Shown piece after piece: positions 7,421-15,913 of a stretch of DNA of 64,000 nt (position 1 is the first letter of the stretch; each line of letters starts with the position of its first letter). The translations under genes were made by a program, and so were the position numbers. The DNA is from Cribrihabitans_A pelagius (lineage in GTDB: Bacteria; Pseudomonadota; Alphaproteobacteria; Rhodobacterales; Rhodobacteraceae), in contig NZ_JBMERR010000006.1 of the NCBI RefSeq assembly GCF_048820915.1, forward strand, positions 62,001 to 126,000, given 5' to 3'. The notes under the pieces are model-generated. The model searched no databases. It saw only the letters and a program-made list of their open reading frames with translations, and was not told where the DNA came from.

Positions 7421-8620
7421 ATGATGGATCTGCAATGGAGCGGCCCGCAGGCGGCGATCCGGGCCGAGTATGCCTCGATCGCGAGCCGCATCGACCAAGA
7501 CGAGCTGCGCCTGGGGCGGCGGGCCTTCGACCAGCGCACCTGGGACCAGCTGGCCAGCGCCGGGCTGTGGCAGATGATCGTGCCGGAGGAGTACGGCGGC
7601 CGCGGCACCGGCTGGTGGGATTTCACCGCGGCGCTGGAGGGGCTGGCTTCGGGCATCCGCACGCCGGGGCTGCTGCTGTCGGTGATCGCGCAGGCCGGTA
7701 TGGTGCGGGCGCTGGACCTGTTCGGCAGCCCGGCGCAGAAGCACGATTACCTGGGCCGCATCCTGCGCGGCGAACTGAGCGCCACCGCCATCGCCGACCC
7801 CGACACCGGCACCGACGTGCGGGCGACCTCCTCGGTGCTGAGCCCCGGCCCGAACGAGACCTTCGTGCTGAACGGTGCCAAATACAACATCGCCCATGCG
7901 CCGGTGGCCAGCTTTACGCTGGTGGTCTGCAAACTGGCCGGGCATGACCGCGACGGCACCTCCTTGGTGCTGCTGGACGCCGGCAGCGAGGGGCTGCACA
8001 CCGGGCCGCCGGACCGCAAGCTGGGCAACCTCGACCTTCCGACCGGACCGATGCATTTCGACAATGTGCCGCTGCACTACGGTAACCTGCTTGGCACCCC
8101 CGGCGAGGGCTTGCGCAACCTCGTGAGCTTCGTCTCTCTCGGCCGGCTGTACTATGGCCTGGCCGCGGCCTGGCTGGTGGAGCCGATGCTGGCGGCGGCG
8201 ATGGACTACGCGCGCGAGCGGCAGACCTTCGGGGTGCCGGTGATCGAGCATCAATACGTGCAGAAGAAGCTCACCGACCTGCGGATCGCGGCGGAAACCG
8301 CGAAATGGACAGCCTATGGCGCGCTGCACCAGCTGCTGTCCGGCGCGCCCGAAGCGGCGATGTCCTGCTCCATCGCCAAGCTGGCCGGGGCGGAGGCGAT
8401 CACCGAAGGCGCGGTGGACCTGCTCAAGCTCTATGGCAGCAGGGGTTATCACGAGGGCGAGGTGTCGACCTTCCTGCGCGACGCGCTGGCCTTCTGCAGC
8501 GTCGGCGGCACCGAGGAAATGCACCGCCGCAACATCATCGGCCAGATGACCCGGCTGCACGCCAGAAGCAAGCGCCAACCCGCGCCGGGATTGCGCAAGC
8601 GGGCGCTGGAAACCGCCTGA
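7421..8620 (+). CDS. tdaE: acyl-CoA dehydrogenase-fold flavoprotein TdaE
   Basis: A 399-residue protein with the three acyl-CoA dehydrogenase domains: N-terminal helices (IVPEEYGGRGTGWWDF), middle strands (AIADPDTGTDVRATS) and C-terminal helices (YGSRGYHEGEVSTFLRDA). Where medium-chain enzymes have the catalytic Glu (I-Y-E-G-T), this sequence has S-V-G-G-T, placing Gly at about residue 362. Loss of the base agrees with published work describing TdaE as a flavin-dependent dioxygenase acting in CoA-ester cleavage and ring epoxidation. AAGGAG precedes the start. A stem-loop follows before tdaR1. Confidence 0.92.
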   Translation: MMDLQWSGPQAAIRAEYASIASRIDQDELRLGRRAFDQRTWDQLASAGLWQMIVPEEYGGRGTGWWDFTAALEGLASGIRTPGLLLSVIAQAGMVRALDLFGSPAQKHDYLGRILRGELSATAIADPDTGTDVRATSSVLSPGPNETFVLNGAKYNIAHAPVASFTLVVCKLAGHDRDGTSLVLLDAGSEGLHTGPPDRKLGNLDLPTGPMHFDNVPLHYGNLLGTPGEGLRNLVSFVSLGRLYYGLAAAWLVEPMLAAAMDYARERQTFGVPVIEHQYVQKKLTDLRIAAETAKWTAYGALHQLLSGAPEAAMSCSIAKLAGAEAITEGAVDLLKLYGSRGYHEGEVSTFLRDALAFCSVGGTEEMHRRNIIGQMTRLHARSKRQPAPGLRKRALETA

Positions 8621-8635
8621 ACGCGGGGCGCTGAC

Positions 8636-8668
8636 ACAGCCGCGCCAGGCGCCTGCCCGCGCGGCTGT
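8636..8668 (+). other. intercistronic stem-loop after tdaE
   Basis: ACAGCCGCGC pairs perfectly with GCGCGGCTGT around a 13-base loop that itself contains the palindrome CAGGCGCCTG. No T-run follows, so mRNA stabilisation or partial attenuation between tdaE and tdaR1 is likelier than full termination. Confidence 0.45.
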
Positions 8669-8691
8669 TCCTTCAACAGAGAGTACCGGAC

Positions 8692-9237
8692 ATGAACTGC
8701 AATCATCTTTTCGCGGGTCTTGCGCTCGCGCTCCTGCCAGCCGCGCCCTGCCTCGCGGTCGACAGCCCCCAGCGGATGTTCACCCGCGTCGACTGGCCGG
8801 CCGCCGCCGAGGCCGCAGCGGAAGCCCAGGCGCAGGATGCAGCCACCCTCGCAGCCTTTGCTGCCACCAAGCCCCAGGGCCTGGCAGAGACCCGGCTGCC
8901 GGTGCTGATCCTTGGCGCCAAGGCCGGCGCCGCGGCGCCGCTTTTTGCCAGCCAGGGCACCGCCTATGCGGCCTATTACACGCTGGAGGGCGCGCAGGTC
9001 AGCGTGCTGGGCGCGCATTCGGTGCTGGACGCCGCGGGCGAATTGAAAGTGCACCATGAAACCGGCGCCTATGAGTCGACAGGCGACGGCGCGGACTACA
9101 GCCTCGCCCGTTTCGGCGCGTTCTACACGCTGCGGATCACCTGCGACCAGCCCACCAAGGACCCCCGCTGCATCGAGCCCGCGTATCTCACCTCGCTGGC
9201 GGACAGCCTGATCGCAGCAAAAGGAGCGGCAGAATGA
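8692..9237 (+). CDS. tdaR1: secreted protein matching TdaR1 by position
   Basis: A 181-residue protein with a clear signal peptide (LFAGLALALLPAAPCLAVDS, cleavage about residue 22). The mature part is unlike any domain I recognise; it has an Ala-rich helix (about 35-60) followed by strand-rich sequence with LPVLILGAKAGAAAPLF and two late Cys residues. It overlaps the next gene by four bases. The name rests on order: TDA producers carry tdaR1-tdaR2-tdaR3 conferring TDA resistance, and the third gene here is the expected gamma-glutamylcyclotransferase. The biochemical role is unknown. Confidence 0.68.
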   Translation: MNCNHLFAGLALALLPAAPCLAVDSPQRMFTRVDWPAAAEAAAEAQAQDAATLAAFAATKPQGLAETRLPVLILGAKAGAAAPLFASQGTAYAAYYTLEGAQVSVLGAHSVLDAAGELKVHHETGAYESTGDGADYSLARFGAFYTLRITCDQPTKDPRCIEPAYLTSLADSLIAAKGAAE

Positions 9238-9905
9238 TCCGGACATATGTTTTGGCGGCGGCTCTGGTTCTGGGGCACGCGGCACAGGCGGACGAACACG
9301 CAAGGTTCCTGGAGCCTGGCGACCTGATCGCGAACACCGGCGCCGGCGTGACCAGTACCAGGGTGTTCTTCCCGGACATGCGCTTCCCGCTGGAAAGCGG
9401 CCCGGCCTATGCCAATTCCCATGCCTATGCGCCCGGCGGTTTCAAGGGCGGCGGCGGCAGCGAATGCGATCCGGTAAACTACTCCTACCCCTGGCGCGAC
9501 AATTTCTGCGAGTTCCGCCGCGCCGACCTGCCGCTCTGCGCCTCTGGCGGCCACCAGGGCCAGGACATCCGTCCCGCAACATGCGAGGCCGGAATGCATT
9601 GGGCCGTCGCCGCGGAAGATGGCGTGGTGGCTCAGGTCGGCCGCTTTGCCGTCACCATCCAGTCGCCCGCGGGCACGCTCTACCGCTATGTGCATCTCGA
9701 CATGGAGAGCCTGCAGGTGGAACCGATGGACCGCGTCTCCAAGGGCGGCCGTATCGGCAAGGTCTCCAACAGCTGGCTGTCGGAGCTGCCGGTGCATCTG
9801 CACTTCGACGTGAAGGACACGGTGCGCGCGGACGGCGATGTGAAGGCAATGTTCCTGCCGCCCTACACCAGCCTGGTGCAGGCCTATCAGGCCATCGAGC
9901 CCTGA
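9234..9905 (+). CDS. tdaR2: periplasmic LytM/M23-like protein matching TdaR2
   Basis: A 223-residue protein with a signal peptide ending about A-Q-A (residue 19). The mature part contains an M23 metallopeptidase core: H107-Q-G-Q-D111 (HxxxD), AAEDGVVAQVG, LYRYVHLD, and H188-L-H190-F-D (HxH), so all zinc ligands are present. Family members cleave peptidoglycan peptides. It is translationally coupled to tdaR1 (ATGA overlap). Its position before the gamma-glutamylcyclotransferase makes it the tdaR2 candidate; how a peptidase-fold protein helps TDA tolerance is unknown. Confidence 0.7.
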   Translation: MIRTYVLAAALVLGHAAQADEHARFLEPGDLIANTGAGVTSTRVFFPDMRFPLESGPAYANSHAYAPGGFKGGGGSECDPVNYSYPWRDNFCEFRRADLPLCASGGHQGQDIRPATCEAGMHWAVAAEDGVVAQVGRFAVTIQSPAGTLYRYVHLDMESLQVEPMDRVSKGGRIGKVSNSWLSELPVHLHFDVKDTVRADGDVKAMFLPPYTSLVQAYQAIEP

Positions 9906-9915
9906 TCCCTGCCCG

Positions 9916-9962
9916 GCAGGCCGCCGGAGCGCCCTCCCCCGCGCATCGGCGGCCTGCATTTT
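9916..9962 (+). terminator. terminator between tdaR2 and tdaR3
   Basis: GCAGGCCGCCG (9916-9926) pairs with CGGCGGCCTGC (9947-9957) across a 20-base loop and is followed by ATTTT. The 11-base perfect stem ends 24 bases before the tdaR3 start, so read-through or a separate promoter is needed for tdaR3. Confidence 0.6.
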
Positions 9963-9986
9963 CTGTCAATCGGAAGGAGCCTCTGC

Positions 9987-10562
9987 ATGCCGGACCAACT
10001 GCCGGAACAACTGCCGGAACAACTTTGGGTCTTCGGGTACGGCTCGCTGATCTGGAACCCGGGTTTCGAGCCTGCCGAACAGGTGCCCGCGCGGCTGGAC
10101 GGCTGGAAGCGCCGCTTCTGCCTGTGCTCGCTGCGCTACCGCGGCACCAGCGAACATCCGGGCCTGGTGCTGGCGCTGGACGAGGCGCCGGCGGAGGCCT
10201 GCCACGGGGTCGCACTGGCGGTCCCTCAGGGTCAGGAGGATGCCGTGCTGAAGGATCTGCGCGCGCGGGAGCTGTTCAATCCGGCCTACCGCGAGATCAC
10301 CACCCGGCTCGCCTTGCGCGACGGGCGGGAGGTGGCAGCGATGACCTATGTGGTAAACCGCGAACACCCGCAGTATTGCGGCTTCGAGCGGGACGAACAG
10401 GCCCGGATCATCGCCACGGCCGAGGGCGAGAAGGGGCCGAACTGCGACTACCTCTGGAACACCGCCGCGCATCTGCGCAGCCTTGGCATTGCCGACCCCG
10501 ACCTCGACTGGCTGTCGGACCGCGTGCGCTCTGTTCGCGCGGGAACCGGGCTCCCGGCCTGA
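9987..10562 (+). CDS. tdaR3: gamma-glutamylcyclotransferase TdaR3
   Basis: A 191-residue ChaC-type gamma-glutamylcyclotransferase with the defining WVFGYGSLIWNPGF motif near the N-terminus, the substrate loop region GWKRRFCLCSLRYRGT, and the late YLWNTAAHLRSLGI block. These enzymes release 5-oxoproline from gamma-glutamyl compounds such as glutathione. In TDA producers, tdaR3 encodes this activity and confers TDA resistance; the published explanation is that the gamma-glutamyl cycle acts as a cytosolic proton sink against the TDA ionophore. A 5-oxoprolinase operon lies about 15 kb downstream. Confidence 0.88.
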   Translation: MPDQLPEQLPEQLWVFGYGSLIWNPGFEPAEQVPARLDGWKRRFCLCSLRYRGTSEHPGLVLALDEAPAEACHGVALAVPQGQEDAVLKDLRARELFNPAYREITTRLALRDGREVAAMTYVVNREHPQYCGFERDEQARIIATAEGEKGPNCDYLWNTAAHLRSLGIADPDLDWLSDRVRSVRAGTGLPA

Positions 10563-10771
10563 GCCCCCGGCGCATGCCGCACTGGGCAGGAGACCTGCGC
10601 GCCGCCGGCAGCGCAGGCTCAATGGCCTTGCCCGCGGGGCTTTTTCCGCCCGCTGGCGGCCCCCCTCAAAAACCGTGAGCCCCCGGCTCCGATAAAACGA
10701 TTGGATTTGGCGCCGCCTGCGCACCCATAAACCCTGAGACAGTTGCACTCAGCCGGGAAGTACAGGCCGCC

Positions 10772-12220
10772 ATGACAGACCAGACCCAGACCAGCGCCCC
10801 GCCGCCGCCGCTCAACCCCTTCGCCGCCGCGCTGCGCAAATACGTGCGCAGCAGAACCTTCGCGGGGCTGGCCGGCTCCGCCATCGCCGCCGCCGCCGCC
10901 GGAGCGCTGGCCGCCGCCTACCTGCCGCCGGGCATGGCGCTGGCCGCAGCGCTTTCCGCTGGCTGCCTCGGGCTTTGGGCCAGCGCGGCGGTACCGGAGT
11001 ACTGGACTGCCCTGGCCTTCTTCCTCGCCGCCGTTGCCACCGCCGCGGCCCCGGCCGAAGTGATTTTCTCGGGCTTTCATTCCTCCACCTTCTGGCTGCT
11101 GTTCAGCGGGCTGGTTCTGGGCGCGGCAATCAAGCACACGGGCCTGGACCAGCGTGCCGCGGTGCTTTTGACGCGGCTGCCGTTCAAGACCTACCCGATG
11201 CTGATCGCGGGCATCACTGGCTGCAGCATGGCGCTGGCTTTCCTCGTGCCCTCCTCGATCGGCCGCATCATGATCCTGATGCCGGTGATCTCGGCCCTGG
11301 CCGGGCGGCTTGGGTTTGCGCCCGGTGCCAAGGGGCGCACCGGAATGCTGACGGCGGCGGCCTTTGCCACCTTCGCGCCCGCCTTCACCATCCTGCCCGC
11401 CAATGCGCCGAACATGATCCTGGCCGGGATGAGCGAGACGCTCTACGGGCTGGAAATCTCCTATTGGACATATCTGAAGCTGCATTTCCCGGTACTCGGC
11501 CTGCTGAAATCGGCGCTGATCGCCGGGCTGGTGCTGGTGATGTTCCCCGACCGCCTGCCGCAAAGGGGCGTGGCGCGCCCCGAAGCGCCCGAGCCCGTAA
11601 CCCTGCCGCAATGGCACCTGATGGCGATCCTCGGCCTGTGCCTGGCGCTCTGGCTGAGCGACCAGCTGCACGGCATCTCGCCCGCCTGGATCGGGCTGGC
11701 AGCGGCGCTGGCCTGCCTGTGGCCGCGCGCCGGGCTGACCGGGCGCGGGGCGATCAACACCGACCTCAGCTATGGCGCGCTGCTGTTTGTCGCGGGCATC
11801 ATGGGGCTGGGCGCGGTGATTGCCTCGGCCGGGCTGGGGGAGGCGCTGGTCGCGGCTGCGGGCGGCTACGCCGGCTTCTCACCGGACGCGCCCCTCCGCA
11901 ACCTCGCGGTGCTGACCGGCCTGTCGACGCTGGTCGCAATGGCCACCAACCTGCCTGGTGTGCCCGCGGTGATGACACCGCTGGGTGCCGACCTGGCCCA
12001 GGCCACCGGGCTGCCGCTTGAGACCGTGCTGATGACCCAGGTGCTCGCCTTCTCCAATGTCTTCCTGCCGTTCCAGGCGCCGCCCCTGGTGGCCGCGATC
12101 CAGGCCGGCGGCATTCCGGCCCGGGCAGTGATCCGGCTGTGCCTGGTGCTGTTTGCAGTAAGCCTTCTGGTGCTGGTGCCGCTGGATTTCCTGTGGTGGC
12201 ACGTGCTCGGCGTACTCTGA
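10772..12220 (+). CDS. DASS/SLC13-type carboxylate or anion carrier
   Basis: A 482-residue polytopic membrane protein with about 11-12 hydrophobic segments after a cytoplasmic N-terminus. FLVPSSIGRIMILMPVI and ATNLPGVPAVMTPL are the paired substrate/sodium-binding loops of the divalent-anion:Na+ symporter family (normally S-N-T and T-N-x-P motifs). Members move dicarboxylates, citrate or sulfate. It sits between tdaR3 and the haloperoxidase-like gene on the same strand. Export or uptake of a TDA-related acid or sulfate is possible but not shown. Confidence 0.8.
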   Translation: MTDQTQTSAPPPPLNPFAAALRKYVRSRTFAGLAGSAIAAAAAGALAAAYLPPGMALAAALSAGCLGLWASAAVPEYWTALAFFLAAVATAAAPAEVIFSGFHSSTFWLLFSGLVLGAAIKHTGLDQRAAVLLTRLPFKTYPMLIAGITGCSMALAFLVPSSIGRIMILMPVISALAGRLGFAPGAKGRTGMLTAAAFATFAPAFTILPANAPNMILAGMSETLYGLEISYWTYLKLHFPVLGLLKSALIAGLVLVMFPDRLPQRGVARPEAPEPVTLPQWHLMAILGLCLALWLSDQLHGISPAWIGLAAALACLWPRAGLTGRGAINTDLSYGALLFVAGIMGLGAVIASAGLGEALVAAAGGYAGFSPDAPLRNLAVLTGLSTLVAMATNLPGVPAVMTPLGADLAQATGLPLETVLMTQVLAFSNVFLPFQAPPLVAAIQAGGIPARAVIRLCLVLFAVSLLVLVPLDFLWWHVLGVL

Positions 12221-12327
12221 TCCGGCGGGGCGCAAGGAATCCTGAGGGGCGCCCTCGGCACTTCCGAATTGTGCGAACCCGGGATGCGTTTCTACCTATA
12301 GGTGTTTCTGACTTGCGAGGTAACACG

Positions 12328-13629
12328 ATGACGGCACAAACTTCCTGGCTGCGGGGCATTGCCTGCAGCGCGGCGCTGGCCCTGGCGATGAGCGCGGGCG
12401 GCGCCAAGGCGGAACTGGCGGCAGAGTGGCAAGGCGCCGCGATGCAGCTGATCACACAGGCGAAATGGCCCGGGCCGCAGCGCCAGCGCGCGCTGGCGAT
12501 CCTGCACACCGCGATGTTCGACGCAGCCAATGCGGCCGGCGGCAGCTACAAGGCCTATGCCTATGACGGCCCTCCCGGTCCTGCCGAAGCGCGCGGGACA
12601 GCGGTGACACAGGCCGCGCTCACCGTGATGCAGACCCTGATGCCGGAGCACACAGAGGCGCTGGAGAAAATCGCCGCCAGCCATCTGGAGGCCGCCCCCA
12701 GCCCGGAATTCCGTGAACAGGGCATCGCGCTTGGCAGCGCTGCCGCCGAAGCGGTACTTCAGGCGCGGCTGGAGGATGGCGCCGATTTCACCGCCGATTT
12801 CTTCCCGGCTGAGGCTGCGCCCGGTATCTACCAGCCGACCTCGGAACGGGCGATGGCCGCGCCCCGGATCCGCCATATGACGCCCTTTGTACTGTCCTCC
12901 GCCGATCATTTCCCGGTGCCGCCGCCGCCCGGCCTCGACAGCATGCAGTTCCAGCGCGATCTGGCCGAGGTGGCCGAGCTCGGCGATGCCGCCCGGGAGG
13001 CCTCAGACGACGTGATCACCATTGCCAAGCTGCACGCGGGCTCCGGCTCGGGCGCCTGGAACCAGATCGCGCGCGGCGGCAGCGCGCGCTGCGGGCTCGA
13101 ACTCCTGGAAGAAGCCCGGCTGCTGGCGCTGCTGAACCTGGCGCTGACCGACGCCCTGGTGGCCGGTTTCAACGCCAAGTATGAATACGCCTTCTGGCGC
13201 CCGGAGACCGCGATGGCGGCGCTTGGAAAGGGGTTTGACCACCCCGATCTGGCCCCGGGCACGCGTTGGTCCTCACGCGTCCCGGCGCCGATGCATCCCG
13301 AATATCCCTGCCAGCACTGCACCAGCGGCAGCGCCGCGCAGGAGGTGATGGAGTCGGTTTTTGGAGACGGCGGCTTCAGCTTCACTTTCACCAATGGCAA
13401 GGGACTGGAGAAAGATTTCACCAGCTTCCGCCAGTTTGCCGAGGAGGAGGCAGAATCGCGGGTCCTGGGCGGCGTGCACTACCGCCGTTCCAACACCGTT
13501 GGCGACATGCTGGGCCATCAGATCGGCACCTATATCGTGCAGACCGCCCTGCAGCCGCAAAGCGGCGCCGGCACCGCCGAGTGCACGCCGGGTGAGCCGG
13601 GCGAAATTTCCTCCAAGCTCTCCTACTGA
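12328..13629 (+). CDS. secreted vanadium-haloperoxidase/PAP2-like protein with altered active-site loop
   Basis: A 433-residue protein from ATG 12328 (GCGAGG before it), with signal peptide ending about A-K-A-E. The PAP2/vanadate-binding residues can be followed: K284 and R291 in KYEYAFWRP, H330 in PEYPCQHCTSGS, R378 and H384 in RVLGGVHYRR. Their spacings equal those of vanadium chloroperoxidase, but the usual P-S-G-H loop is P-C-Q-H, replacing the Ser and Gly that hold vanadate/phosphate. It could be a periplasmic phosphatase, a haloperoxidase or a variant. It is coupled to the DoxX-like gene. Confidence 0.8.
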   Translation: MTAQTSWLRGIACSAALALAMSAGGAKAELAAEWQGAAMQLITQAKWPGPQRQRALAILHTAMFDAANAAGGSYKAYAYDGPPGPAEARGTAVTQAALTVMQTLMPEHTEALEKIAASHLEAAPSPEFREQGIALGSAAAEAVLQARLEDGADFTADFFPAEAAPGIYQPTSERAMAAPRIRHMTPFVLSSADHFPVPPPPGLDSMQFQRDLAEVAELGDAAREASDDVITIAKLHAGSGSGAWNQIARGGSARCGLELLEEARLLALLNLALTDALVAGFNAKYEYAFWRPETAMAALGKGFDHPDLAPGTRWSSRVPAPMHPEYPCQHCTSGSAAQEVMESVFGDGGFSFTFTNGKGLEKDFTSFRQFAEEEAESRVLGGVHYRRSNTVGDMLGHQIGTYIVQTALQPQSGAGTAECTPGEPGEISSKLSY

Positions 13630-14759
13630 TGCGCGTGCCATGCCGCCTGCACAAAGCGGGCGGCATGGATTGGCGCTTGCCAACTTTCCCTGAGCCCCGG
13701 GTGACCCCCGTGACACCGGATTGCCGATCCTTCCTGTTCACATGTGCCGCAGCCCTCTTCTGCGCCGCGCCAGCCGCCGCGCATGAGGCCTGGCTGCTGA
13801 CTCCCCAGGAGGTCTACCAGTTATCCCTGGCCCCGGTGCCTGCCCTGTTTCTGGACCGGCGGGCGCTGGTGCTGGTGGCGGTGGCGTCGGCGCTGGCAGT
13901 CTTTGCAGCGCTGTTATTGGCCGAGCGCTTCCAGCCGCCGGCGGCGGAGCGCGTGTTTGCCCGCCTGCGCGCCGCGAGCCTGGATTTCGGCCCGCTTGCC
14001 CTGCGGCTGGGGCTGGGCTTCACCATCGGGCTCAACGCGCTCGGCGGTCTGCCGCGCCACGGAACCGGGCGCTGGAGCGAGCCGGCGCTCTTCGTGCCGG
14101 ACATGCAGCTGTCACTCGCGCCCGGGTGGGAATGGCTGGCGCCTTGCGCCGTGATCGCCGCGGCCCTGCTGCTGTCCGGCCTCGCGGTGCGCGCCGCCGC
14201 CCTGGGGGTGATTATGCTTGCGCTCCTGGGCGCCTGCGCCTTCCCGACAGATTTTTTGCTGTACTACGCGCCGCATTTCGCAGCACCCGCGCTGCTGCTT
14301 TTGCACTATGGCGGCGGCCGCCTTAGCCTGGATGCACTGTTTGCAGCGCCGGAACAGGTGCACGGCGGGGCGGCGTCGGACGCCGTCTGGACCACGGCAC
14401 AGGTGCTTGCGGGCTTCGGCTTTGCACTGATCGCGGTTTGCGTCAAGTTCCTCCAGCCCACCCTGCTGATCGCGATCCTTGACCACGGGGCTTTGAGTTT
14501 CTTTGGCCTGCCGCAGCCCTGGGCAGCGCTGATCATGATGAGCATTGAGCTTCTGGCCGGTGTCCTGCTGGCGATGGGACTGCTGCTGCGGCCCGTCGCC
14601 CTGTTCCTGATCGGCGCGTTCACCTTCTTTGCCATCGTTTTGAAGGAGTCGCCGCTCTTGCATGGCAACCTCTACGGGCTGTGCCTGTTTCTGGTCCTGC
14701 ATGGCGGCCGCAGCCCCGGCCGGCGGCGCAACCGCCTGCGCCAGGCAGAGCGGGCCTGA
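13629..14759 (+). CDS. DoxX-like polytopic membrane protein
   Basis: Up to 376 residues; the first ATG overlaps the preceding stop (TGATG). The start is uncertain because a ten-base hairpin (13638-13668) covers the early codons; a signal-like stretch ending PAAAHEAWLLTP suggests translation may begin further in. About eight membrane segments follow, with the repeated pattern LRLGLGFTIGLNALGG and the late DHGALSFFGLPQ... LLRPVALFLIGAFTFFAIV typical of DoxX/TQO-small-subunit-like proteins. The role is unknown. It lies in the middle of a three-gene envelope unit. Confidence 0.65.
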   Translation: MRVPCRLHKAGGMDWRLPTFPEPRVTPVTPDCRSFLFTCAAALFCAAPAAAHEAWLLTPQEVYQLSLAPVPALFLDRRALVLVAVASALAVFAALLLAERFQPPAAERVFARLRAASLDFGPLALRLGLGFTIGLNALGGLPRHGTGRWSEPALFVPDMQLSLAPGWEWLAPCAVIAAALLLSGLAVRAAALGVIMLALLGACAFPTDFLLYYAPHFAAPALLLLHYGGGRLSLDALFAAPEQVHGGAASDAVWTTAQVLAGFGFALIAVCVKFLQPTLLIAILDHGALSFFGLPQPWAALIMMSIELLAGVLLAMGLLLRPVALFLIGAFTFFAIVLKESPLLHGNLYGLCLFLVLHGGRSPGRRRNRLRQAERA

Positions 14760-14761
14760 GG

Positions 14762-15244
14762 ATGCCGCCGCGCCGTCCCCTGCGGCACTCGGCAGCCGCC
14801 GCGCTGGCGGCCTGTTGCCCGCTGCTCGCGCTCGCTGCCTGGCTGCCGCAAGCGCAGGCACTGCGGGAGCTGCCGCGCCAGCTGTTCGTGACGCTGCCGG
14901 AGGGCGGCCCGGTACTGTCGCTGGCCGCGGTGCAATCGGCGGGCGGCGGCTGGCATCTGGAGATCGCCGCTCCGGGCTTCACCTTCAGCGGGCTTTGCGC
15001 CCTGTTCCCGGAGGGGACTCCCGCAGGGCATGCGCATGTCTACAAAGGCTCAGAGAAGATCGGAACCGCCTATCAGCCGCTCTTCCCGCTGGGCCCCCTG
15101 GCGCCCGGCCCCCACCGTTTCACGGTTTCGCTGCGCGCCAGCGACCACCGCGTGCTGGCCCGTCCGCAACGCCGCGGCGCCCTCTCGCGCAGCGTGACGA
15201 TCACCGTTCCACCTGCCGGGCCGGGCTCACGCAACGGGCTCTGA
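14762..15244 (+). CDS. periplasmic protein with GHAHVY motif, unknown function
   Basis: A 160-residue protein starting one base past the DoxX-like stop (TGAGGATG). The signal peptide ends about A-Q-A (residue 34). The mature domain reads as a beta-sandwich with PAGHAHVYKGSEKIG and a late ASDH motif, a pattern seen in small periplasmic proteins of the type G-H-A-H-x-Y-x-x-G-x-K; the His residues may bind metal. Tight coupling suggests it works with the DoxX-like membrane protein and the haloperoxidase-like enzyme. No function is known to me. Confidence 0.6.
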   Translation: MPPRRPLRHSAAAALAACCPLLALAAWLPQAQALRELPRQLFVTLPEGGPVLSLAAVQSAGGGWHLEIAAPGFTFSGLCALFPEGTPAGHAHVYKGSEKIGTAYQPLFPLGPLAPGPHRFTVSLRASDHRVLARPQRRGALSRSVTITVPPAGPGSRNGL

Positions 15245-15374
15245 ACCCTCAGGAAAATCTTGGTTTTTCCTCAACTTATCGAATTGGCCAGCGCCGGCCG
15301 CCCTGCCCTAAGCTGAACCCGCACGCGCAGGGCTGCGCCCGCGCGGATCAATCCCCAAGCAAAGGAGCAAAACC

Positions 15375-15899
15375 TTGACACAGCGGATGGAATTGGCGGC
15401 ACGGATCGTGCTGACGGGACTGGGAGCCACGCTTTTCATGGATGTCTGGGCAGTGGCAGCGGAGGGGCTGTTCAGTATTCCGCAAAGCAATTTCGCCATG
15501 GTGGGCCGTTGGCTCGGCCATATGCAGGAGGGCACCTTCGTGCACGAAAGCCTGCGCAAGGCGGCGCCGGTGGCAGGTGAAGCCGTGATCGGCTGGAGTG
15601 CGCATTACCTGACCGGCGTTCTGTTTGCCGCACTCTTCGTGGCCGCGGCGGGCAAGGAGCAGCTGCGCCGCCCAAGGCTGGCGCCGGCGCTGCTCATCGG
15701 CGTGGTGACCGTGGTGATCCCCTTCTTCGTGATGCAGCCCGCCACCGGCGCAGGCTTCATGGCGTCCAACAAGCCCGACCCGGATTTCGCCCGGCTGAAA
15801 AGCCTGATGTCGCATGTCTCCTTCGGGCTGGGTCTCTACCTCGCCGCCTGGGCACAAGCGCGGCTTGTGCGGCTGCGGCGCCAGCCCGCGGCGTTCTGA
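15375..15899 (+). CDS. DUF2938 family membrane protein
   Basis: A 174-residue protein with four hydrophobic segments: ARIVLTGLGATLFMDVWAVA, then a segment near 75-90 (HYLTGVLFAALFVAAA), one at about 105-122, and one at the C-terminus (GLGLYLAAWAQARL). The loop GRWLGHMQEGTFVHESLRKA between segments 1 and 2, and the VIGWSAHY entry to segment 2, are characteristic of DUF2938. Its function is unknown. AAAGGAG precedes the start. It ends against a bidirectional terminator facing tdaF. Confidence 0.8.
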   Translation: MTQRMELAARIVLTGLGATLFMDVWAVAAEGLFSIPQSNFAMVGRWLGHMQEGTFVHESLRKAAPVAGEAVIGWSAHYLTGVLFAALFVAAAGKEQLRRPRLAPALLIGVVTVVIPFFVMQPATGAGFMASNKPDPDFARLKSLMSHVSFGLGLYLAAWAQARLVRLRRQPAAF

Positions 15900-15913
15900 G
15901 CGGAAACACAAAA

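Noticed and set aside
6242..8578. Long reverse-strand open frame (778 codons) across tdaC-tdaE
   Set aside because: It is antisense to well-supported tda genes and its translation is low-complexity His/Gly/Arg-rich with no domain, typical of shadow frames in GC-rich DNA.
10630..10645. GCCC-GCG-GGGC followed by TTTTT after tdaR3
   Set aside because: The stem is only four bases, too weak to call a terminator on sequence alone.
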